From Microcaldota archaeon (GTDB lineage Archaea; Micrarchaeota; Micrarchaeia; Burarchaeales; JAKAKT01): DNA of 12,666 nucleotides. Of this stretch, positions 6,906 through 12,666 are shown piece after piece. The position numbers and the translations under genes were made by a program. The notes below the pieces were generated by a model. That model worked only from the letters and a program-made list of their open reading frames with translations. It made no database searches and was not told the origin of the DNA. The stretch is from NCBI GenBank assembly GCA_026396425.1, contig JAPLWU010000144.1, positions 4,668 through 17,333 of the forward strand, given 5' to 3'. Each line of letters opens with the position of its first letter. The stretch's first letter is position 1.

Positions 6906-7349
6906 ATGTTTGGTTTCAGAAGAGTAAAGCTCATTTATCTGATAATCATCCAGATTGTTCTTGAGGTAATTTTGCAGATACTTACCCATCTCCCATCAGA
7001 CGAAGCTATACTCTCCAGCGAGTCCCTAGTCTCCTTTCTTTACCTTCTTGTGATTTCGCTCATGACTCTTCTTTTAGCCGCTTTGCTGTTGAACGTGGCC
7101 CGCATTGCCGTCCATTTGTATGACGCAAAGAAACCCTTATACTGGAAACTGCTTTGGTGTTCAGCGATCCTGATCGGACTTATATTCGACGTCGTATCCC
7201 CGTTCAAGTTTTCCATGTTCAACGGCACACTGCTGGTTTTTGTCCTGTTCTACCTTTTGCACGTAAGGAGAAAAGGCAAAAAAAGCCGATTGACGCGAAA
7301 CCACTCCAAATCCGAGGACGAGCCGCCCCGCTTCGGGGGAAAACGCTAG
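6906..7349 (+). CDS. Small four-helix membrane protein with a basic C-terminal tail
   Basis: A 147-residue protein of no recognised family. Hydrophobic segments at about residues 8-29, 41-66, 80-97 and 105-121 predict four membrane helices. A basic stretch follows (VRRKGKKSRLTRNHSK, about 120-135), so the C-terminus should be cytoplasmic by the positive-inside rule, as should the N-terminus (FRRVK). The last residues, SEDEPPRFGGKR, nearly repeat the end of the helicase just upstream. The gene lies 82 bases after the helicase stop, has its own TATA-like box and a GGTGGGG site before the ATG, and ends directly against the stop of the opposing gene. A role as membrane partner of the helicase is a guess based only on adjacency and the shared tail. 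Confidence 0.75.
   Translation: MFGFRRVKLIYLIIIQIVLEVILQILTHLPSDEAILSSESLVSFLYLLVISLMTLLLAALLLNVARIAVHLYDAKKPLYWKLLWCSAILIGLIFDVVSPFKFSMFNGTLLVFVLFYLLHVRRKGKKSRLTRNHSKSEDEPPRFGGKR
7325..7347 (+). repeat. Copy 2 of the 23-base repeat at the 3' end of the membrane protein gene
   Basis: Matches 6799-6821 at 20 of 23 bases and encodes P-R-F-G-G-K-R before the TAG stop. It contains a compact hairpin, CCCCG-CTT-CGGGG (7326-7338). Copy 1 has only a weaker counterpart (CGCC at 6798-6801 with GGCG). Confidence 0.6.
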
Positions 7350-8765
7350 CTACAAAATCCCTATTTTTCCGTTTTTTCCGTCTATCTTTACTGTTTGCCC
7401 TTCCCTAATCGCGGCCATGTTCTTTGCTTGAACTACGCATGGGAGGCCCATCTCGCGCGCGATTATCGCGGAGTGCGAGAGCACGCCTCCGCTCTCGCTT
7501 ATCATCCCTTTCGCGCCTTTGAAGAGTATTGTCAGATTCGGCGAGAACGTCTTTGAAACTATTATTTTGCCTTTCGCATCCTTCGAGTAGTCCTCATCGG
7601 AGTCGATGAAAACCGCCGGGCCTGTCGCTTCCGCTTGGCTGCCTGCCGGAACGCCTTGGAGTTCCGTGCCTGCCGTTCCGAGCCGAGCCCATGAGCCTGA
7701 GCTGAAAACCATCTCCGCGGGCAAGCTCAGGGTTAGGCAGGAATCAAAATTCTTTTTGCGCTCCGATGCGATTTTGGCCCATTTTGCCGGCTCCTCCATT
7801 GCTTGCGCGAGCTCACCCACTCTGAGATGAAACACCAGCTCTCCGAGCCCTGCCTTATTCCCAACCTCAAGAAAAGCTTCCCTCATCGCGCACATATAGC
7901 GGGAGCAGAGGAATTTCGCGTTTTCCCTCCAGCGCGCGTACATGTTGCCCGGCGCCGGCTGCGCCGCGAGCCTTAGGGATGACGGGTTTTCCCGGAGGCG
8001 GGGGATTGAAATGTCATAGGGGGCTTCGGAGTGGAAGCCGAACTCTCTTATTGCCCTCTCCTCGTCCTTTCCCGAATATTCGTAGAGCTTTTCTGCCTCG
8101 CACTCCTGCCAAACCGATTGGTCTGCCATTCTAACGCCGAATGCCGCCGCAAGCGAGGAAACGAACGAAAACTCCATCGCTCTCAGTGCGCCTCCCATCG
8201 AACTTTTTGCCGCCCCGGGCGCGTTTTCCGCGGCTTCATCCGCGTCTTCGCATAATCTGATGCTTATTTTCCTGAACTCCGAGAACTCGCGCGCCTTCTC
8301 GTTCACGTAAATCGGCAGGAGCGAAATATCCAGCGAATGGGCGAAAATTTCGAAAGGCGAGTTGATTATGAGGAGGGCGCTTGCAAGCGACGCCGGGTTT
8401 TCTTCAATTATTTCTCCGCCTTTCAGCGCGAAGCGCTTCTCAGGGCCGGGTCTGCGCATGAACCTCTTTTCCACGTTTTTGCAGAAGTACATCCTTCCCC
8501 CGATGAAATTGAGGTGCCTTGCCGTTTCTGGCGGATGGCCGATTCCCGTCTTCGCGTAGAGCGACCAGAGGGGCCCATCTCTCCCGAACAGCAGTTCGAA
8601 GAACTCGCGCGAGCATTCTTTTGAAACCGGCAGAAGGTCGGAATTCTCGTTTCTCGCCAGAACGAGCGGCTCGTTCGAAAAAATGCCGTTTGCCTTGATG
8701 GCGCCCGCAAGGTCCGGCTCAACTCCCTTCCATATTCCTGATTCTCCCATTGGATACGCCCTCAC
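7350..8765 (-). CDS. PEP-utilising enzyme relative with phosphohistidine (mobile) domain, no ATP-grasp domain
   Basis: A 471-residue protein related to PEP synthase and rifampin phosphotransferase. Residues 395-471 form the swivelling PEP-utilisers domain, with GGVLSHSAIIAREMGLPCVV at 426-445. The catalytic His is His431 (codon 7473-7475), which carries phosphate between active sites in known relatives. Residues 80-320 resemble the central region of that family (HLNFIGGRMYF, FHSEAPYDISIPRLRENP, then a helical REAFLEVGNKAGLGELVFHL part). The N-terminal ATP-grasp domain that makes phosphohistidine in full-length relatives is absent, and no neighbour here supplies it. The reaction is therefore unknown. 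Start: GTG at 8765 overlaps the previous stop as GTGA, matching the 4-base overlap upstream. The ATG at 8750, with GAGGG 8 bases before it, is a good alternative and removes five residues. The protein looks cytosolic although it is the last gene of an operon encoding envelope proteins. Confidence 0.85.
   Translation of the reverse strand: MRAYPMGESGIWKGVEPDLAGAIKANGIFSNEPLVLARNENSDLLPVSKECSREFFELLFGRDGPLWSLYAKTGIGHPPETARHLNFIGGRMYFCKNVEKRFMRRPGPEKRFALKGGEIIEENPASLASALLIINSPFEIFAHSLDISLLPIYVNEKAREFSEFRKISIRLCEDADEAAENAPGAAKSSMGGALRAMEFSFVSSLAAAFGVRMADQSVWQECEAEKLYEYSGKDEERAIREFGFHSEAPYDISIPRLRENPSSLRLAAQPAPGNMYARWRENAKFLCSRYMCAMREAFLEVGNKAGLGELVFHLRVGELAQAMEEPAKWAKIASERKKNFDSCLTLSLPAEMVFSSGSWARLGTAGTELQGVPAGSQAEATGPAVFIDSDEDYSKDAKGKIIVSKTFSPNLTILFKGAKGMISESGGVLSHSAIIAREMGLPCVVQAKNMAAIREGQTVKIDGKNGKIGIL
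7364..7377 (+). terminator. Poly-T tract, probable plus-strand terminator inside the opposing gene
   Basis: Runs of five and six T (7364-7368, 7372-7377) lie 15-28 bases past the plus-strand stop at 7347-7349. Because the opposing gene ends at 7350, these bases also encode Lys, Asn, Gly and Ile codons of its C-terminus. Confidence 0.45.
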
Positions 8766-9604
8766 TCGAGCTGTTCAAATGCGCTGTCCGAAATTAAAAC
8801 GACTCCCGCATCTTCGCACGCCCCGCTAGCCCTGAAATTCACCCTTCCCCTGTCCGGCACCTGCTCATGCGGGACTGGGATTGGACAGAAGACGCGCTTC
8901 ATGGCGCCCCCCTCCTCTACTGAACATGAAAACGAAGCCTCGTACGACTCGGTGAAGCTTCCCACCGTAATTACGCACTTTCCTCCTGATTTGGGCGTGA
9001 ACCAAAGCTTTGAGGCCTCCTCAGGAATCGAAACCGGCGCAGCTTCCTTTGCCAAATAATCCTGCGTCATTGAAGACCAGGGCTCCTGGCTCGCCTCCTC
9101 GTATTGCTCGTAGTGCTGAACGCCTATTTTTTGCATATCTACTGCCATAAACGCCGAGGCGCCCGTCGCCAGCGCTATGAATATCGCAGTTAAGATTAGC
9201 GATGCCGCCATTGAGCGCTGTTTCGCCTTTTCTGAGAGGCGGTAATCGGCGAATATTGAAATGAACTTCACCGCCAGGAAAAGAACTCCTGCAAGCAATG
9301 CGGAAATGGCGGCGCTCTGCAAATCCAGCGGATAAACCATTATAACCGAGGCGAGCATGCAGGCGATTGCAATCATTGCCGTTCCTGATGCGGAGAGGAT
9401 GATTTTTGCGAGTTCGTAAGCGCTCTTTCCCAAATATTTATGCATGGTAACGCCTTTCAGCGCTCCGAACACCACAAGCGAAACCAGCGCGTTTGAGAGA
9501 AAGGCGCTGAGCGAGAGCGTAAGGAAGTAGATGACCGGCGGGACTATCACCACCGGGAAAGCCATCGGGGCAAGGCAGAGAAGGAAGAGCAGGATTCTTT
9601 TCAT
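8762..9604 (-). CDS. Polytopic membrane protein with exported C-terminal Cys-containing domain
   Basis: A 280-residue protein of no recognised family. An N-terminal hydrophobic segment (1-20, either a cleaved signal or first helix) is followed by helices at about 22-48, 66-91, 96-118 and 132-154. Residues 160-280 are polar, contain four cysteines (210, 227, 240, 263) that could form two disulfides, and have a strand-rich look. They are probably outside the cell. The ATG at 9604 overlaps the upstream TGA stop by 4 bases (ATGA), and its own TGA overlaps the next GTG (GTGA). All three operon genes should therefore be translationally coupled. The pairing of a lipoprotein and a membrane protein suggests an envelope-associated complex, but its function cannot be stated. 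Confidence 0.8.
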   Translation of the reverse strand: MKRILLFLLCLAPMAFPVVIVPPVIYFLTLSLSAFLSNALVSLVVFGALKGVTMHKYLGKSAYELAKIILSASGTAMIAIACMLASVIMVYPLDLQSAAISALLAGVLFLAVKFISIFADYRLSEKAKQRSMAASLILTAIFIALATGASAFMAVDMQKIGVQHYEQYEEASQEPWSSMTQDYLAKEAAPVSIPEEASKLWFTPKSGGKCVITVGSFTESYEASFSCSVEEGGAMKRVFCPIPVPHEQVPDRGRVNFRASGACEDAGVVLISDSAFEQLE

Positions 9605-10398
9605 TTTTCCACCAACTCCAGCAGATTGTTGAAAGCCCTATCCGCATCCGTATTTCCGGCTCCGCACGTATTAGCGAAAACGTATTCTCCTCCCCTGCCC
9701 GCTTCCAGGGAGCTATACTCGAATCCTTTTCTCCCGCAGGCCTCGGGGTAAATGCCATCATCCTGGTATTGGAAGAATGCACCGAGCGCGCTTTCAAGCT
9801 CCTTTGGCCCGACTTCGCGCACGCTCGCGGCCGCAAGCGGGCCATTCCAGCCGCTGAACTCCTCGTAAACCACCGTGCCATCCCCGAAAATGTGGAAATC
9901 GACCAGCGGGTTTTGGCCGGATTTCTTGTAAACGAGCTGTATGAAGAGAATATCCTGCCGCTCCGAGTTGCCGAACAGGGCTTCGGAACGCGACATCACC
10001 TCGCTGACGAAATCGCTTGCCTCCGCCTCGCTTACCGCGTGCCATACCGTTCCATTCGCATCGTGGTAGAACAGGTGGTAGACCGCGCACTGCTCGCAGC
10101 CAGGGTAGTTGCTCCCCTCGATGTTATTTTTAACATACTCCAGTTCCATTTTTGCGGACTCGGGCGACGCCCTCGCAACCCTTATTTTCGGCGCGTTGCT
10201 GATGCTGCCGGTTATCTCCTTGTTGAGCACCAGGCCTCCTTCCGTCACCATGTATTCGGAAAAGATAACCCCTTCCGCTCCGCTGTCTTGCAGAACAATC
10301 TCGTAATAAGCGCCTTTCGTCTCCTGCGGTGGCGGGTTCGGGCATCCCGCGAAAACCAAAAACAAGGCCAGCAGGAGTAACAACGGCAATCTTCGCAT
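9601..10398 (-). CDS. Predicted lipoprotein of unknown function
   Basis: A 265-residue exported protein. Residues 1-18 form a signal peptide (MRRLP followed by a Leu-rich core) ending VFAG before Cys19. This fits a lipobox loosely (Phe instead of Leu at -3), followed by a Pro/Gln-rich linker (PNPPPQETKG). The mature part has two segments of similar style: one around YPGCEQCAVYHLFYHDANGTVWH (98-120), one around LVDFHIFGDGTVVYEEFSGW (165-184). Each has a hydrophobic strand and a G-T-V turn, which suggests an internal repeat. Cysteines are at 101, 104, 221 and 245. It is probably anchored to the outer face of the membrane. It is the first gene of a three-gene operon and overlaps the next by ATGA. 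A TATA-like box about 26 bases upstream of the ATG suggests a leaderless operon mRNA. No catalytic motif is recognised. Confidence 0.8.
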   Translation of the reverse strand: MRRLPLLLLLALFLVFAGCPNPPPQETKGAYYEIVLQDSGAEGVIFSEYMVTEGGLVLNKEITGSISNAPKIRVARASPESAKMELEYVKNNIEGSNYPGCEQCAVYHLFYHDANGTVWHAVSEAEASDFVSEVMSRSEALFGNSERQDILFIQLVYKKSGQNPLVDFHIFGDGTVVYEEFSGWNGPLAAASVREVGPKELESALGAFFQYQDDGIYPEACGRKGFEYSSLEAGRGGEYVFANTCGAGNTDADRAFNNLLELVEK

Positions 10399-10418
10399 GA
10401 TTTGTTATCTGCGCTGGC

Positions 10419-10427
10419 TAATTAAAA
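10419..10427 (-). promoter_or_regulatory. TATA-like box for the lipoprotein operon
   Basis: Read on the minus strand this is TTTTAATTA, centred about 26 bases upstream of the ATG at 10398, so the transcript would be leaderless. The rest of the 94-base gap (10399-10492) holds a T5 run just after the transglutaminase-like gene (10483-10487) and an imperfect inverted repeat (10458-10464 with 10476-10482). Confidence 0.45.
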
Positions 10428-10492
10428 CATATCGCAGTTGTTCGGCCGGCACTGACACCTGCCTCGTCATCACTTAGGCGGGAAAAACTGAT

Positions 10493-12346
10493 TCACGTAG
10501 GCACAATTCCATATTTTGTAACGAGTTTTTGCCATTCTTCGTATTCGCCACTATCCAAATAACCGGCCTTTGTTGATGCGGTCCAAATAAGCTCCTCTAG
10601 TCTTTTTGCATCGTTATACTCTCTCGATACACTAGCAAAAGATTCTCCATCATTTATTACTATCCTAGTTGGGTCAGAGCGTAGATAACCAATCTCACGA
10701 TATTGCCCCATGTTATCTGTGATTATAGACGGGTTGGTAGTCTCTATGAAACAATATCCCATATTAGAAAGACTGTATTGTTCCGGGCACTTTATCCCAA
10801 CCGCCATATGGTTCTCTCTTTCATAACTAAACAAAACGGCACCGTAACCAAATTCACGCAAAAGGAAGGCGAGTAGTCTGGACTTTTCTTCACAGACTCC
10901 TTTATTGTCAAAAAGTACCTCGTAGGGATATCTGTTCTCAAGATTGTCGGTATCAGCAGCAACTTTATCGTAGGGGATGTTCTGCACCAAACTTATTGCT
11001 ATTCTAGCTTGGTCATCCTTATTTTCAGTCCTGCTTTCTATAGCATCGACTAACAAAAGAAGTTCATCTCTCTGGTGGTCCTCATTCAAGAACCTCAGCT
11101 GTAATTCAGAGTCCGATGGACAAACACCGCCAGTACAATAATACGTTCGGGGAAGCCCAGCAAGATAGTCATCCAAACCTTCGTACACGAAAATTTTAAT
11201 TACGTGATTTGAGCCATCTAGAGTATATCTAAAACCTCGTTCTATCGCGCCGGTTCTTAATGATGAATTACACTCATCGTCGACAACATTATAGTTTTCC
11301 GGACACCCGCAAACACTTGCTTTCGGAACGAGTGTCCCATTCTGGCAATATAGCGGTTTTTTGGTACTGCAGGAACCGTAGAGGGTATAATCCCCGCAAT
11401 ACCTAATTTGGATACACTCATTATCCTTAAAGTAGTATCCGTCGGGGCAGCCACATTTTTTGGGATTTTTGATAAGATTGCCGTCAATGCACTCGAAAGG
11501 CTCTGTTATTGAGCATTGTCCCTCTTTGGTTGAATCTGCACACAGCCTCTGCGTGCATTCTCAGTCTGCATCGCAAATAAAGCCTGCCGGACATCCGCAA
11601 ACCTGGCATAGCGATATGACTGTTCCATTTTTACAGTATAGCGGCTTTGTATCCGAACAGGTAAGGTGTCCTATCCTGCTACAATTCAGGTATGCGTTTC
11701 CGGGAAAAACCGCAGCTGGCTCCTCTTGATTAGAATTCCATAAATAAAGAAAAACGAGCGATTCCGTTATCACAAATATAACAAAAAATATTGCTTTCAG
11801 TTTACTATCCCCTTCCTTATGCTCTATCCCCCCGACTTTGTCATCGTAGTAAGGCGTTTTTACGTCGTCATGGTGTTCTGTCTTCGTGTATCCACTAACA
11901 GAACTAGATTTCCCTGAAAGTCGGTCTAAAGCTCTTTTGTAATTTTCTGTTTCTTGTTTCTTTTTCTCAATCAGCATTTCGGCATATGCGGGGCATGGAT
12001 GCCCTTCCGTATTCCTCCTTGCTTCTATGTCATCCAACGAGTTGCTTTCAAAATTCATCATTCTCGGGCGTATTGCCATCAGATGTTCTTCGCAATAATA
12101 GCCACTACAATAAGGGCAGTTCTCCAACTCTCTTTTCTTCCTGCACAGGTGGTAATTGCAGCGGCTTTTGTCCACCTTCCTCGACTTTTCTTTAGTTGGT
12201 TTGGGTTCTTCTCTACCAGCGTATGTATGAACAACTCCAGAAGGAGGCGTCCATGATGCCACTTTTACTGTGTCTAAAAAGCGTCTCTTCTTTTCATTTA
12301 TGAGGTAATCGTCAAACTTGCTTGACAACGAGTCACCTAAAACCAT
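10493..12346 (-). pseudogene. AN1-like zinc finger / membrane / Cys-rich / transglutaminase-like protein, interrupted by one in-frame TGA
   Basis: One frame of 617 codons with a single internal stop (codon 262, TGA at 11561-11563). The segments before and after are in the same phase and there is no other stop. Domains in order: AN1-like zinc finger with ligand candidates Cys63, Cys68, Cys77, Cys80, Cys85, His88, His116 and Cys118 (the loop before HxC is longer than in classic AN1); charged helix (about 120-145); membrane helix (about 184-203); three Cys-rich modules (222-264, 265-311, 312-359); transglutaminase-like domain with candidate triad Cys485 (GVCEEKS), His513 (ENHMAVG) and Glu535 (FIETTN). 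Glu replaces the usual Asp. The finger should be cytoplasmic and the enzyme domain outside; this class includes proteases and cross-linking enzymes. Start: ATG at 12346, GGAG 9 bases upstream, 3 bases after the RNase J stop. If the TGA terminates, the product is a 261-residue membrane protein without enzyme domain. Single 60-base lines count about 40-42% GC against 57% in the neighbouring operon. Confidence 0.8.
11270..11683 (-). repeat. Three tandem Cys-rich modules within the transglutaminase-like gene
   Basis: Modules at 11555-11683, 11414-11554 and 11270-11413 share C-x7-C-x11-CGCP-x8-EC. Examples of the first part are CSDTKPLYC, CSITEPFEC and CSTKKPLYC. Spacing is identical in all three up to CGCP. 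In the first module the stretch from CGCP to the final EC is one codon longer, and that region holds the TGA. The modules probably form a disulfide-bonded extracellular stalk between membrane helix and enzyme domain. Confidence 0.75.
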
Positions 12347-12349
12347 TTT

Positions 12350-12666
12350 CTAAATCTCCACCCTCTTCCCCTTCTCCACTTCAAGATGTTTTGGGAAGAG
12401 CTCGGCGCCGTGCGTGTGGACCGGAATGAGCTTTTTCGCCCCAATCTCGCCTATCATTTCGAATATTTCCTCCTTGGCCGCATGGCCGCTCGCATGGAGC
12501 TGGCAGTGCCTCATCCCGAACTTTTCCAGCCAGTTGTGCAGAACCTCATCCTGCAGCTGGGACATTGGGTCCTCCTCGAACGGCTCGCTCATCGAGTGGA
12601 TGCAGACGCCTCCGGGCTCGGGCTTAACGTCTATCAGCTCCTGCAGCTGGTTGAAGTCGAGCTCCC
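12350..12666 (-). CDS. Ribonuclease J (beta-CASP metallo-beta-lactamase fold), C-terminal part
   Basis: The last 104 residues of an RNase J-type nuclease; the frame is open to the window edge and the 5' end lies outside. RNase J degrades or matures RNA 5' to 3' in the cytosol with a two-zinc site. Visible parts are DFNQLQELIDVKPEPGG, IHSMSEPFEEDP, then HASGHAAKEE (beta-CASP motif B His) and LIPVHTHGAELFPKH (motif C, where His marks RNA-acting members), followed by a short VEKGKRVEI end. Archaeal RNase J enzymes end close to this point, so the C-terminus looks complete. The TAG stop is followed by only 3 bases before the ATG of the AN1/transglutaminase-like gene, which suggests one transcript; the ribosome binding site of that gene lies within the last codons here. 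Confidence 0.88.
   Translation of the reverse strand, partial: ELDFNQLQELIDVKPEPGGVCIHSMSEPFEEDPMSQLQDEVLHNWLEKFGMRHCQLHASGHAAKEEIFEMIGEIGAKKLIPVHTHGAELFPKHLEVEKGKRVEI

Noticed and set aside
9769..10380. 203-codon open frame on the plus strand opposite the lipoprotein gene
   Set aside because: No signal of a known family, and it is fully antisense to a gene with signal peptide and 4-base operon overlap. It is explained by GC-rich codon mirroring.
10493..11188. Separate 231-residue transglutaminase-like gene starting at GTG 11188
   Set aside because: The frame stays open upstream to 11560 with conserved Cys modules, and the frame of the 12346 start is the same. It is the continuation of one gene, and there is no ribosome binding site at 11188.
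11561..11563. Genome-wide reassignment of TGA (for example to Gly or Trp)
   Set aside because: Genes ending at 5302, 6823, 8762, 9601 and 10493 use TGA as stop, two of them in ATGA/GTGA overlaps that make sense only if TGA terminates.
1..12666. CRISPR arrays, insertion sequences, rRNA or tRNA genes
   Set aside because: No regularly spaced direct repeats, transposase-like frames, terminal inverted repeats or conserved rRNA/tRNA segments were seen on either strand.

Overview
The window looks archaeal, most likely from a small-genome DPANN-type lineage such as Micrarchaeota or Diapherotrites. That placement is inferred from gene content, not from a marker gene. The signs are AT-rich TATA-like boxes about 25 bases upstream of predicted transcript starts, two of them placed so that the mRNA would be leaderless. 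Others are poly-T stretches after genes, an archaeal-type RNase J, an S-layer-like exported protein with a dockerin-like calcium loop, and an AN1-like zinc finger joined to a membrane-anchored transglutaminase-like domain. TAA, TAG and TGA all end genes here, so the code appears standard.

Plus-strand block (1-7349). It opens with the 3' part of a P-type cation ATPase. A leaderless histidine phosphatase follows. Next is an 812-residue secreted S-layer-like protein, whose promoter sits on the end of the phosphatase gene and carries a 17-bp inverted repeat between TATA box and predicted start. After a poly-T terminator and a short intergenic region with two hairpin-forming repeats come an unrecognised 278-residue soluble protein, a DEAD-box RNA helicase and a small four-helix membrane protein. 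The last two proteins end in nearly the same C-terminal tail (SEDxP-x-FGGKR), and the match is also visible in the DNA.

Minus-strand block (12666-7350). The order of transcription is the end of RNase J, an AN1-finger/membrane/Cys-rich/transglutaminase-like gene 3 bases behind it, then a three-gene operon. The operon encodes a lipoprotein, a polytopic membrane protein with an exported Cys-containing domain, and a PEP-utilising-enzyme relative that keeps its phosphohistidine domain but has no ATP-grasp domain. Its genes overlap by exactly 4 bases at each junction (ATGA, GTGA). The two blocks meet tail to tail at 7349/7350 with no bases between the stop codons.

The strongest anomaly is the AN1/transglutaminase gene. 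It is one 617-codon frame broken by a single in-frame TGA (11561-11563), with 355 further sense codons and an intact candidate catalytic triad downstream. Its base composition is also clearly lower in GC than its neighbours. It is either a very recent pseudogene, a sequencing error, or a recoded/read-through gene.
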